A stretch of 64,000 nucleotides of DNA, taken from positions 1-64,000 of the forward strand of contig JANQPG010000013.1 of NCBI GenBank assembly GCA_028289545.1. Direction: 5' to 3'. Under the pieces are notes generated by a model. That model did not search any database. It was not told the origin of the DNA and saw only the letters and a list, made by a program, of their open reading frames with translations. This document shows, in pieces, positions 1-6,535 of this stretch; position 1 is the first letter of the stretch; every line of letters starts with the position of its first letter. Source of the DNA: Woeseiaceae bacterium (GTDB lineage Bacteria > Pseudomonadota > Gammaproteobacteria > Steroidobacterales > Woeseiaceae). Position numbers and translations under genes: made by a program.

Positions 1-13
1 CCGATCCTGCCGA

Positions 14-90
14 TGCGGGGTGGAGCAGTCTGGCAGCTCGTCGGGCTCATAACCCGAAGGTCGCAGGTTCAAATCCTGCCCCCGCTACCA
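14..90 (+). tRNA. initiator tRNA-fMet (anticodon CAT)
   Basis: A 77-nt cloverleaf ending in encoded CCA. The anticodon loop reads CTCATAA and the stem carries the three consecutive G:C pairs typical of initiator tRNAs. Position 1 (T) faces T at position 72, so the first acceptor pair is mismatched, as expected for a bacterial initiator that must be formylated and must avoid EF-Tu. Sequence resembles E. coli fMet tRNA almost throughout. Its 3' end is repeated four more times downstream, which marks it as an integration target. Confidence 0.97.
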
Positions 91-100
91 AACAAAGAAA

Positions 101-126
101 GGCCCCCTTTTGAGGGGGCCTTTTTT
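101..126 (+). terminator. rho-independent terminator of tRNA-fMet
   Basis: A 7-bp perfect GC stem (GGCCCCC / GGGGGCC) with a short loop, followed by six T residues. It begins ten bases after the CCA end of the tRNA. A closely similar hairpin follows the tRNA 3'-end copy at 481-505. Confidence 0.9.
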
Positions 127-177
127 GTTTGTGGAGGGCTGGATTTGTGTGCTGGGTCGCGGTTGGTTGTTGGCGGT

Positions 178-221
178 GGCTTCCCCGATGCTTTGGTGTC
201 GTCCCTGGCTGCGGGGCTACC
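178..221 (+). repeat. 44-bp direct repeat, copy 1 (tandem unit spacer)
   Basis: Matches 384-427 with two mismatches over 44 bp. It lies at the same place relative to the neighbouring tRNA 3'-end copy in both units, so the units repeat with a period of about 206 bp. The core GCGGGGCTACC partly resembles the tRNA acceptor end. Confidence 0.9.
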
Positions 222-275
222 GCAAGGCCGTTGATTTCACGAGGTAGGTTGTCAGTGGGAAGCATTACCTGTCTC

Positions 276-300
276 GGTTCAAATCCTGCCCCCGCTACCA
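276..300 (+). repeat. tRNA-fMet 3'-end copy 2 (att-like)
   Basis: 25 bp identical to the last 25 bases of the tRNA (T arm plus acceptor 3' strand and CCA). There is no matching 5' half, so it is not a functional tRNA. A hairpin at 308-330 follows, as a terminator follows the real tRNA. Confidence 0.92.
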
Positions 301-307
301 AATGAAT

Positions 308-338
308 AATGGGCACCTTTGGGGCCCATTTTCATTTG
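308..338 (+). terminator. terminator-like hairpin after tRNA-end copy 2
   Basis: AATGGGC (308-314) pairs with GCCCATT (324-330) and is followed by a T-rich stretch. It differs in sequence from the terminator behind the intact tRNA but occupies the same place. Confidence 0.75.
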
Positions 339-383
339 TGGGGAGAAGGATTTGTTTGCCGGTCACGTTCGGTGCTGATCGTC

Positions 384-427
384 GGCTTCCCCGATGCTTT
401 GGTGTCGCCCTTGGCTGCGGGGCTACC
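384..427 (+). repeat. 44-bp direct repeat, copy 2
   Basis: Second copy of the 178-221 element, with two substitutions. It lies 206 bp downstream of the first. Confidence 0.9.
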
Positions 428-480
428 CTATGCCTTTTGCTTCCATCGAACAGCTGTTCGTGCGGAGCACTTTTTGACTG

Positions 481-505
481 GGTTCAAATCCTGCCCCCGC
501 TACCA
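481..505 (+). repeat. tRNA-fMet 3'-end copy 3 (att-like)
   Basis: 25 bp identical to the tRNA 3' end. Unlike copy 2, the identity continues loosely past CCA into an A-rich spacer and a C5/G5 hairpin (516-540). The downstream flank therefore resembles that of the intact tRNA gene and may be the original chromosomal junction of an earlier insertion. Confidence 0.92.
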
Positions 506-515
506 AACAAGAAAT

Positions 516-540
516 GGCCCCCTTCTAGGGGGGGCGTTTT
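516..540 (+). terminator. terminator-like hairpin after tRNA-end copy 3
   Basis: A C-run pairs with a G-run across a TTCTA-type loop and leads into TTTT. It is a near copy of the terminator at 101-126. Confidence 0.75.
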
Positions 541-564
541 CATTTGGAGGGATCGTGAAGGAGA

Positions 565-599
565 CGAATCTGATTTGACAAAACGCATCGCCAGATTCG
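565..599. repeat. 8-bp inverted repeat beyond the 3' end of the 553-aa gene
   Basis: CGAATCTG (565-572) pairs with CAGATTCG (592-599) across a 19-nt loop. It lies just past the stop of the minus-strand membrane-protein gene and may act as its terminator, although no clear T-run follows on that strand. Confidence 0.4.
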
Positions 600-607
600 G
601 TTCGTGG

Positions 608-2269
608 TCATCTGTCGGTCAGGAAATGGACGTTTCCGCTGTCTGGCATAATGCTTGGGGTCCCACCGGCGTCCTCGGGCAGGAAGACACTATCTAAGTA
701 TTCCTCTCCGTTGGAAGTAAGGGCTAGTGAAGGTTGTTCTGTGTGATCTTTGTCCGGTTCATCGGCTGAATCGCGAACAAGCCCCTGCCGCAGCAGTTCG
801 TTAATGTCTGCGCTGCTCCAACCGGAACTGAAAGTTGTACCAGACGATATTTCCAGCAAGTGGCTAACCTGAATCAAGGTCAGTCTTTTTCGCATATCGT
901 CGCCGGCGATACTCCCGACGTGACGTTCGACACGAGACAAGAAGAGAATACCCGCGTCCGTGATGCGGTAGTGGGGGGCGTTTGAATCGTTGTTTTCGTC
1001 ATGGCCCGTGGTATCGCCCTTAATCACAAAACCTTTCTCATTCAACTCCGAGAGAGCTGCCGCGTGCCAGCCTGTACTGAAGAGGGTGTTGTTGCTTAAC
1101 TCGACAAGGATGCGGAATGACGGTGCCAGGACCCCGAAGAGGCGCCTATCATCCATGCGGCTCTCTATCTCTTCGGGTGTTGCTACGCGAGCGAAGTCTC
1201 CGTCATCGAATTCGTCATCGAGATCTTCCCAAGCCGGATAAGCGAACTCGGAATTGGGAACATAGCGTCCAAATCCACGTTCTCTGTGGGCGCCAAAATA
1301 GTCTTCCACGGTGATGTCGCCTTGCCCGCCGAAACGGAAGTATCGTAGGCCGATCATCTCGAGGTAGATCAGCTCCTCCCACCGTGGATCGTTTGTCGAA
1401 CCCGTATCGCCGGAAACATCGACAAATACTATATTCGCTGCCAAGCACAGAGCCTTCACGCTCTTGAGCCAGAACACATCGGCCCATTTTCCGGGCGCCA
1501 TCCGAAAGTTATCGGTGTCGAATCGCGAGTCGTGCTGATCGGATGGGTGGTTCTGCTTTCGAAGCAAAGAGACCACTCGGTGTGGATAGTGCAATAGCCT
1601 GAGTTGTCGTTCGAGCATGAGGGTGTGCTTTGCAGAGCCTCCAAGAACAACGGCGAACGGGGGCGAAGATCTGATCATGATCTCGACTTTGTAGGCGCCA
1701 ATTACTGGGATAAGAAGCACCGACGACAGTAACAGAATCGGACTAATCACTATCTCAGTCACGTACCAAACGGTTAGGATCGAAACGGCCCCTAGCCGTG
1801 CGCCGGCCGAAGGTCCGGATAGCGCGTATGCATATAGCGTAAGAAGCCGGCGCCTCCAGGGGGATGGCGTTCTGTCTTTGAAGCCTTGCTTAAATCGATG
1901 CGCTTTGTCGAAGCGATGTCTGGACAGTAGCTCCAGAGTCGAGTCCCAGAAGGTGTCGACAAAAAACAGTGTGAAAAGGATGCCACCAAGGTACACCGCA
2001 CCCGCCGCCATCCCGATCGGGGAGGTGGGATCTCGCAAAAATACCAGTAGTGAGAAGAAGACAAGGGTCGCGGCATAGAAACGAGTGTCGATAGGCCGGA
2101 TCTTGCCAACGCTCGTGTTTTTGGTGAGCAGCGGGCGTGAAATATTGTGACCGTTCTTCACTGTGTATCGTAGGAACTGATCCACTGCGGCATTGAAGCG
2201 ACCCACGTCCTTGCTTCTGAAGGCGTTCACGAACCGCCTTTTTATAGCTCGTTCTTTATCCATCTTCAT
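608..2269 (-). CDS. membrane protein with Rossmann-like middle and two winged-helix-like repeats, function unknown
   Basis: 553 aa from the ATG at 2269; an upstream ATG at 2419 would overlap the preceding gene and lacks a better ribosome site. I do not recognise the family as a whole. Hydrophobic helices lie at about residues 63-78, 85-107 and 159-190. A soluble segment (about 201-312) alternates strands and helices and has a W-x(3)-V-x(2)-L-x(4)-A-x-IV...WE pattern reminiscent of TIR-like Rossmann domains; that likeness is inference. After an acidic linker, two related segments (about 384-440 and 462-530) both contain an FSTGW or FSSGW core and look like tandem winged helices. It is last in a three-gene minus-strand set bounded by tRNA 3'-end repeats, as a defence or regulatory cargo might be. 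Confidence 0.75.
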   Translation of the reverse strand: MKMDKERAIKRRFVNAFRSKDVGRFNAAVDQFLRYTVKNGHNISRPLLTKNTSVGKIRPIDTRFYAATLVFFSLLVFLRDPTSPIGMAAGAVYLGGILFTLFFVDTFWDSTLELLSRHRFDKAHRFKQGFKDRTPSPWRRRLLTLYAYALSGPSAGARLGAVSILTVWYVTEIVISPILLLSSVLLIPVIGAYKVEIMIRSSPPFAVVLGGSAKHTLMLERQLRLLHYPHRVVSLLRKQNHPSDQHDSRFDTDNFRMAPGKWADVFWLKSVKALCLAANIVFVDVSGDTGSTNDPRWEELIYLEMIGLRYFRFGGQGDITVEDYFGAHRERGFGRYVPNSEFAYPAWEDLDDEFDDGDFARVATPEEIESRMDDRRLFGVLAPSFRILVELSNNTLFSTGWHAAALSELNEKGFVIKGDTTGHDENNDSNAPHYRITDAGILFLSRVERHVGSIAGDDMRKRLTLIQVSHLLEISSGTTFSSGWSSADINELLRQGLVRDSADEPDKDHTEQPSLALTSNGEEYLDSVFLPEDAGGTPSIMPDSGNVHFLTDR

Positions 2270-2346
2270 AGCGATCGACTGTTTCCGTATTCCTGCGGTG
2301 GATCTAGAGCGGTTCGGGATTCGCTGTTGGAAACAAGTGTATCGAG

Positions 2347-2781
2347 CTAAACCATCAGGCTCACTGCGCCGAAGGCAACAAGTGATAGGACCTGGCCAAA
2401 TATCATCCGGTTCTTCCAATACTGGATGTGGAGTTTCCGCAGACCGTCAGTTACTTCCTGAGAAAGCTCATATCCATCACGCTCTTCGGGGGCATACTTC
2501 CCAAATCCACGAAGAGACATCGTCGCGCGAAGTCGAGCGTGCATCTTTCGGTAGTCTCTAGTCCGTAGTTCAAGCAGCCAACTAGTCATTGCGCTGGGGA
2601 TCGACTCGGCGAGAATGAGCAGTGCGCCTGCAGCGACGCCTATTGCAATGACTGTCACAACCGGGCCATAACTCAGCTCCGAAAGTGCAATTGAATAATG
2701 CGCCGCGAAAGGTGCTAACAGTGCGAGAGCGTGCAAGGGTATTGGGAGAATCCTGCTGAGCCAATAGACCAACTTACGCAT
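2347..2781 (-). CDS. small three-helix membrane protein, function unknown
   Basis: 144 aa from the ATG at 2781, preceded by an AGAGAGG ribosome site about six bases upstream; a start at 2847 is possible but has no such site. Predicted helices span about residues 10-32, 38-59 and 127-143, with a charged cytoplasmic-type loop (about 65-120) between helices 2 and 3. No known family recognised. It precedes the 553-aa membrane protein by 77 bp and probably shares its transcript. The start overlaps the end of a short upstream ORF, which suggests translational coupling. Confidence 0.75.
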   Translation of the reverse strand: MRKLVYWLSRILPIPLHALALLAPFAAHYSIALSELSYGPVVTVIAIGVAAGALLILAESIPSAMTSWLLELRTRDYRKMHARLRATMSLRGFGKYAPEERDGYELSQEVTDGLRKLHIQYWKNRMIFGQVLSLVAFGAVSLMV

Positions 2782-2905
2782 CCAGTGCCTCTCTGGTAAC
2801 GTCCCGATGCCCGCAGAGAGCGTTTGCCGGCAACCGGCCAGGCTCAATGCGCATCAAGCTCGCCCTGACAAGCTCCATCAGCTGATTGAGATCATCTACG
2901 CCCAT
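2774..2905 (-). CDS. possible 43-aa leader or small protein
   Basis: A short frame starting at the ATG at 2905 and ending with TAA at 2774, overlapping the start of the 144-aa membrane-protein gene by 8 bp in another frame. The product begins MGVDDLNQLMELVRASL, an amphipathic helix, and ends ...TREALDA. An A-rich sequence but no strong Shine-Dalgarno precedes it. The overlap geometry is what a coupled operon gene shows, but a frame this short can arise by chance, so it is a candidate only. Confidence 0.4.
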   Translation of the reverse strand: MGVDDLNQLMELVRASLMRIEPGRLPANALCGHRDVTREALDA

Positions 2906-3138
2906 TTTTCTTGGTTGCACTTGACTTTGCTAAGGAAATTATCACGTTGTAAATACTGCTTTTGGGGCTTCGATCGACGGTCTTGCCAATTTGTACCGGA
3001 AGCGAAACCTCAGGCTACGCGTACGACGTCGGGAATGCGAGTTCTGGCGGCCGAAAGCTCTTGACATTTGTCCGCCCGATGGCCCAACTGGTGCGAGCCG
3101 TAGTGGCTTCCCGTGACGGTGTTACGCTGACGAACGAC
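2906..3138. other. gene-free, relatively AT-rich stretch upstream of the membrane module
   Basis: No convincing coding frame on either strand. By eye it is more AT-rich than the neighbouring chromosome around 2890-2970. It must contain the promoter for the minus-strand membrane module, but no clear -10/-35 pair could be chosen. Confidence 0.4.
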
Positions 3139-3345
3139 AAGTATTGCCAATATCGTTGTGTATCGATTTTGGCCAGTTAAACGGACTGCGCAAAAGGCGT
3201 ATCGCTGTCAGAGAGTAGAGAATCTCAGGGCCTGGCGGCAATATCGATGGCCGTTGATAGCGCCAAATAGTGACCACATCCTGCCCCCGCTACCAAGAAT
3301 TGAAGACCTCGCGCCGGGTTTGTTGGTGTCCTCTCATACCTTAGG
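3139..3345 (+). repeat. att-arm repeat, copy 1, containing tRNA-end copy 4
   Basis: Roughly 150 bp that align with 4230-4366 at an estimated two-thirds identity. Each copy has an inverted arm pair (TATTGCC near the left, GGCAATA about 90 bp later), a shared GCCAGTTAA block, and CCACATCCTGCCC leading into the tRNA 3' end. The shared layout suggests recombinase arm sites next to an attachment core. Confidence 0.7.
3278..3295 (+). repeat. tRNA-fMet 3'-end copy 4 (att-like)
   Basis: 18 bp identical to the acceptor end of the tRNA, including CCA. The T-arm part seen in copies 2 and 3 is replaced by CCAC. It marks the far boundary of the unit carrying the membrane-protein module. Confidence 0.85.
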
Positions 3346-3359
3346 TGACCGCCATGGCC

Positions 3360-3396
3360 CGAAAGCTGCCATCGGGCTGCTAGACTCCTGAACAGC
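3360..3396 (+). repeat. 37-bp dispersed element, copy 1
   Basis: Matches 18514-18550 with four mismatches over 37 bp. Both copies lie 30-45 bp upstream of a start codon and contain TAGACT flanked by inverted GCTG and CAGC ends. It could be a promoter with an inverted-repeat operator or a small extragenic palindromic repeat. Confidence 0.6.
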
Positions 3397-3439
3397 AGGA
3401 ACGGAACTATCAAGTGCTTTAACGGAACTGAGGAATTAA

Positions 3440-3874
3440 ATGGTCAACCTCAAAGATCAGATTCAACAGGAAATCAAGAGAGAACGCGAGAGTTCGGAGA
3501 AGTCTGGGCAGACCAAACGTGAGGGTGCCAGTGAATCAGGAGCCCGGCTGGATGAGATTCGACCGAGAATCGATGAGTTGCCCCATACGACGGACAAGTA
3601 CAGTTTGAAGACCGAGTACACCGTAGGGCCGTACTCCAGCGAAATCGCTGTCGTCGAGCTGTACGACTCAGATGGTGTATGGGCAGCGAGATGGGAAATT
3701 GCGCCAACTGTTGGTGGGTCGGCCGAAGCCTGGGAGATTACGTGCAAACCATACGGGGCTGAGGCTTATCGTAAGTGGTTCCGAAGCGCCGACGACTTGT
3801 TCAAGTATCTGACGAGTTCTGTTGCGGAACGGGTAGTCGAAATGGAGGCGGACGAAGAGGGAACGCCGGTGTAG
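3440..3874 (+). CDS. hypothetical protein, cargo of the 1.1-kb unit
   Basis: 144 aa, with GAGG about six bases before the ATG. I do not recognise the family. Residues 1-45 are highly charged, rich in Glu, Lys and Arg, and probably a helical or disordered tail. Residues about 50-130 look like a compact alpha/beta domain with aromatic residues (VWAARWEI, AYRKWF). The C-terminus is acidic. No signal peptide or membrane segment. It sits between two tRNA 3'-end repeats, next to the remains of a parDE pair, and the dispersed 37-bp element lies in its upstream region. Confidence 0.7.
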   Translation: MVNLKDQIQQEIKRERESSEKSGQTKREGASESGARLDEIRPRIDELPHTTDKYSLKTEYTVGPYSSEIAVVELYDSDGVWAARWEIAPTVGGSAEAWEITCKPYGAEAYRKWFRSADDLFKYLTSSVAERVVEMEADEEGTPV

Positions 3875-3888
3875 CGACGTCGAGAGTG

Positions 3889-3933
3889 TTAACCACGAAC
3901 TTCCGCCTGCGGCGTCAGCCGGAACGGCTTCAC
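3889..3933 (-). pseudogene. parE toxin 5' remnant
   Basis: A GTG start overlapping the parD stop (GTGA), followed by VKPFRLTPQAE, which matches the usual N-terminus of ParE/RelE-type toxins (M-K-P-F-x-L-T-P-x-A-E). The frame then leaves the family and stops after 14 codons. Only the first eleven codons of the toxin survive, so about 85 codons have been deleted, with the break next to the 144-aa orphan gene. Confidence 0.7.
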
Positions 3934-4205
3934 GTTGACTGTCGTTCGATCGCCTGGTTATAGGCGCGACGCACTGCTTCCTCGCCCGTACCGGCGGCGA
4001 AATCCCCTGCATCGGCCTGATCCAGACCGCGCAAGACCCCTGAACGGATGTCGTCCAGTTCGGCATCTTGCCTCGCACGCCGGTCTGCGAGGAGCCGGAG
4101 CCCCTCCCGCAGGACCTCGCTGGCGTTCTGGTAGCGGCCCTCGCGCACGAATTTGTCGACAAGGTCGCTTTGCTAATCGGCCAGAACGACGTTTCGGGTT
4201 GGCAT
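3930..4205 (-). pseudogene. parD: parD-type antitoxin broken by an in-frame TAG
   Basis: Reading from the ATG at 4205, behind a GGAGAACC ribosome site, gives MPTRNVVLAD, then TAG at 4173-4175, then QSDLVDKFVREGRYQNASEVLREGL and a full ParD tail. RYQNASEVLREGLRLL is the hallmark of ParD-like ribbon-helix-helix antitoxins, so the TAG replaces codon 11 of an otherwise intact gene of about 91 codons. A product re-initiated at the in-frame GTG at 4148 would lack the DNA-binding strand. The toxin gene is gone, so loss of the antitoxin would carry no cost. Confidence 0.8.
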
Positions 4206-4353
4206 CAGGTTCTCCAGTCGAGGTCTCGTCGGAATATTGCCAGTATGACTATTTCGTCGTTGTAGCCAGTTAAGCCCGATTTGCAAAGGGCGCAGCGCCG
4301 TTAGAGGGGCTCAGCGGCAATATCGATGGCTGTCGTCAAAGCCGAATAGCGAC

Positions 4354-4366
4354 CACATCCTGCCCG
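4354..4366 (+). repeat. degenerate tRNA-fMet 3'-end copy 5
   Basis: CCACATCCTGCCC is identical to the left part of the copy at 3275-3287, but the remaining acceptor end is altered (CGCATCAA instead of CCGCTACCA). Its position within a recognisable repeat of the previous junction supports the call. Confidence 0.55.
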
Positions 4367-4381
4367 CATCAATGAAACCGA

Positions 4382-4404
4382 GAACCCGGCCTTGTGCCGG
4401 GTTC
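4382..4404. terminator. 9-bp perfect hairpin after the ArsR/SRPBCC pair
   Basis: GAACCCGGC (4382-4390) pairs perfectly with GCCGGGTTC (4396-4404) over a 5-nt loop. It lies just past the stop of the minus-strand arsR-type gene. T-richness after it is weak on that strand. Confidence 0.55.
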
Positions 4405-4422
4405 CTGCTGCCTCTCAATCCG

Positions 4423-4752
4423 TCACTTGATTCTGTCCTTTTTCCCACGAGCAACTTCAGTGGCAAGCGCGTCGAGCTTCGGTGCCCAGAAACGCCGGAA
4501 AGGTGCGAGCCACTCGTCGATGCTTTCGAGCCCGGTGGTATCGATAGCGTAAATTCGTCGGGCGCCGTACGGCGTTACTCTGGCAAAACCGTTCTCTCGA
4601 AGCGTTCTTAGTTGCTGGGAAATCGCTGACTGCGTGATTCCAAATTCAGCACCTACGATTTCGACGATTTCGCCGGAGGAGTGCTCGTGTTCCGACAAAA
4701 GCTCAAGAATGCGCCTCCGCACCGGGTCACCGAGAACGTCAAAAGCGTGCAC
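4423..4752 (-). CDS. ArsR-family winged-helix repressor
   Basis: 109 aa from a GTG start that shares its first base with the preceding TAG stop, so it is translationally coupled to the SRPBCC gene. Residues about 1-85 form the ArsR winged helix: FDVLGDPVRRRILELL, the recognition segment ITQSAISQQLRTLRENG and a wing ending in RRIYAID. No Cys-rich metal site is present. It belongs to the metal-independent ArsR group often paired with AHSA1/SRPBCC proteins, and it probably represses its own two-gene operon through the palindrome at 5408-5437. Confidence 0.9.
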   Translation of the reverse strand: MHAFDVLGDPVRRRILELLSEHEHSSGEIVEIVGAEFGITQSAISQQLRTLRENGFARVTPYGARRIYAIDTTGLESIDEWLAPFRRFWAPKLDALATEVARGKKDRIK

Positions 4753-5387
4753 TACGCACCTGTATAAAAGCCTGCGGTTTGTTGTGCCATGCTTCGAGCG
4801 ATCTCAGGCGCCTCACCGCTTGCGATATGTGCTTCGCCCCACGCCTCAGCGCAGCCGCGGATGAAGTTCTTGCCGGACTCAGACGCCATCCAGGCCTCGT
4901 TTGCCTCTTGGTCAATGGTATCGCCACCGCTGTCCAAATGCAGCGCCAGGCCAAAGAAGGACAAATCCCACCCGACACCGGTGGCGCCCGGACCAAACTT
5001 TTTCCAATGCGCTTCGGCTTCTTCATCTTTGAGCGTGATGTGCTCGAGGGTAAGGCGCGTTCCATTTCCGTCGGGTTCAAGTCTCACCGTGACCCAGCTC
5101 AGATGTTCACCGTATTCCCAAGTGACATCCAGGGTCTCGGGTGGGTCGCATTGGAGTATTTCGCCAGCAGCGTTGCCCTCGAGTTGAAATCGGCCGCCCG
5201 GTTTCAGGTCGCCTTCAACTGGCAGAAACCAGCGCGGTATCCGTGAGGGATTTGTCAGCGCATCCCAGAGGTCTTCGACATCCGTGGCATAGGTGCGCGT
5301 GCCTTGAACGACTCGCGCGGGCTCTCCATTACGTGCTGTCTCGCGAACCTCGCGAAATTCGGCGCCCAGGGCATTCGAGTAATTCAT
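4752..5387 (-). CDS. SRPBCC (AHSA1-like) protein
   Basis: 211 aa. Residues about 28-150 match the AHSA1/START helix-grip fold: DVEDLWDALTNPSRIPRWF at the entrance, a KPGGRFQL turn and EPDGNGTRLTLEH in the later strands. The family binds hydrophobic small molecules or acts on Hsp90 in eukaryotes; bacterial members paired with ArsR regulators have no settled substrate. The C-terminal 60 residues add a helical region. It is the first gene of a two-gene operon with the ArsR repressor. Confidence 0.88.
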   Translation of the reverse strand: MNYSNALGAEFREVRETARNGEPARVVQGTRTYATDVEDLWDALTNPSRIPRWFLPVEGDLKPGGRFQLEGNAAGEILQCDPPETLDVTWEYGEHLSWVTVRLEPDGNGTRLTLEHITLKDEEAEAHWKKFGPGATGVGWDLSFFGLALHLDSGGDTIDQEANEAWMASESGKNFIRGCAEAWGEAHIASGEAPEIARSMAQQTAGFYTGA

Positions 5388-5407
5388 TTTCGTCTCACTG
5401 GCTGATG

Positions 5408-5437
5408 TTAGTTCACTCTAATATAAGTCTAAACTAA
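5408..5437. promoter_or_regulatory. probable ArsR operator
   Basis: A 30-bp imperfect palindrome with TTAGTT (5408-5413) and AACTAA (5432-5437) outer arms and an AT-rich centre, 20 bp upstream of the SRPBCC start. Position and symmetry suit autoregulation by the ArsR-type protein of the same operon. Confidence 0.55.
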
Positions 5438-5704
5438 TATCAACCGGCGTATCACCTTCGGCATTTGGCGGCGTAGGGTACCTAGAGTGAGGTAACCTTT
5501 AGAGGTACATCTATCGTCACACGGGGCCCTGGAGACGTTGCCACGAGTCCTAGTTATTTTGTGGTGTAGCGAATGTACGGACAATTTAGTGGACGTCGGA
5601 TGATCAACCGAATCGATGAGGCTCGGCTTGCCGAAGTGTCTTATGAACTAGCGCTGACGGTTAGCGAAAGCTGTCGCAGACATTGGCAGTGTAGGCAAGT
5701 GATT
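5438..5704. other. gene-free interval between the ArsR operon and the NAT gene
   Basis: Both flanking genes are on the minus strand. The interval should hold the ArsR operon promoter and the end of the NAT transcript. A short plus-strand frame (5573-5845) runs into the NAT gene and shows no family features. No strong hairpin was seen. Confidence 0.4.
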
Positions 5705-6535
5705 TCAGGAATCGGGTGTTTGATTCTGAGCGGAAAATTCCTCGTGACGTTCGCAAATTTTTGCCCAGAGGCCGGCGGCTTCCGGCGCGATCAGTTTGAA
5801 TTCGTCTCTCAACGTGACAACAAGTTCGTCTGCCGAATCCAGTAGACGTTTGCGTTTTCCTTCACTCGTAACCATTGAGAACACGCGGCCGCGCAAAACG
5901 ACGTGAGCGTCTGGTCGGCGCAACTGACAGACTAGTTTCTGTACAAAGCTCGACTCCGGGTTCGTCTGCAGGTAATGGCAGCGAACCGACATTGCGTGTT
6001 CATCGGCAGGTGTGTCCTCGAAGTCAAATGAGAATTCATCATCGCCGAGGCTCTCCCAAAACTGCCAGTAACCATCGTCAATTTGACGCAACCCGATGCT
6101 GAATGGAGCGTGATAGTAAGTCTCTTCGAGTAGCCGTATCGGTTGTAACATGCTTCCGCCGAAACCGACATCGGCAAGCCAGCGGGCATCGTCGTGGGGC
6201 AGGCTCACAAGCAGGGTAAGGTGGTTTGCGTGAGAGGTCGGGCCGCGGTGCGCGCGCATGACTGTCGCCGCGATACGCCGTACGTCGAAGCCAATTTCCG
6301 ATAGCGCCCAGCCGAAAAGGCCGTTCTGTTCGTAGCACCATCCACCACGACCGCTATTTACGATCTTGTTGTAGGCGTACTCGACGTCGGTCGTTAGCGA
6401 ATTGCCGAGCTGGACATCAAGGTTTTCGAACGGGACGGCGTGATTGTGGGCACGTAGAAGAGCATCGAGTGTGTCGAGCGTTGGTGCTGTCACGCCAGAC
6501 CAACCAATCCTCTCGAGATAGTCTTTGAGGTTCAT
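5705..6535 (-). CDS. arylamine N-acetyltransferase
   Basis: 276 aa, the usual NAT length. It transfers acetyl from acetyl-CoA to arylamines, hydrazines or related amines in the cytoplasm. The catalytic triad is visible: Cys67 in RGGWCYEQN, His105 in HANHLTLLV and Asp122 in LADVGFG. The substrate loop PFENLD (residues 35-40) and the C-terminal beta-barrel region are also present. It stands alone between two intergenic gaps, so no pathway can be read from neighbours. Confidence 0.95.
   Translation of the reverse strand: MNLKDYLERIGWSGVTAPTLDTLDALLRAHNHAVPFENLDVQLGNSLTTDVEYAYNKIVNSGRGGWCYEQNGLFGWALSEIGFDVRRIAATVMRAHRGPTSHANHLTLLVSLPHDDARWLADVGFGGSMLQPIRLLEETYYHAPFSIGLRQIDDGYWQFWESLGDDEFSFDFEDTPADEHAMSVRCHYLQTNPESSFVQKLVCQLRRPDAHVVLRGRVFSMVTSEGKRKRLLDSADELVVTLRDEFKLIAPEAAGLWAKICERHEEFSAQNQTPDS

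Larger units (their letters stand above)
91..4366. mobile_element. tandem integrase-less (CIME-like) units at the tRNA-fMet 3' end
   Basis: The intact tRNA gene is followed by further copies of its 3' end at 276-300, 481-505, 3278-3295 and, degenerately, 4354-4366. This is the footprint left when elements integrate at a tRNA 3' end and regenerate it. Four spacers result: two of about 205-210 bp without plausible genes, one of about 2.8 kb with a membrane-protein module, and one of about 1.1 kb with an orphan gene and a decayed parDE. No integrase, excisionase or transposase reading frame is present, so any mobility would need recombinase supplied in trans. Calling them CIME-like is inference from the repeat layout. 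Confidence 0.65.
4229..4420 (+). repeat. att-arm repeat, copy 2
   Basis: Second copy of the 3139-3345 repeat, with the same inverted TATTGCC / GGCAATA arms (about 4232 and 4316) and GCCAGTTAA block. It ends in the degenerate tRNA end at 4354-4366. Confidence 0.65.

Noticed and set aside
276..505. Copies 2 and 3 of the tRNA end as full tRNA genes.
   Set aside because: Only the last 25 bases are present; there is no D arm, anticodon arm or 5' acceptor strand.
3139..4366. Integron-like attC sites, suggested by GTTAAAC and GTTAAGC near inverted repeats around small cargo and a toxin-antitoxin remnant.
   Set aside because: No paired R'' and R' boxes with the right geometry could be placed, no integron integrase is present, and the repeats end in tRNA sequence, which explains them better.
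5573..5845. 90-codon plus-strand frame overlapping the end of the NAT gene.
   Set aside because: About half overlaps NAT antisense, and there is no ribosome site or family resemblance.
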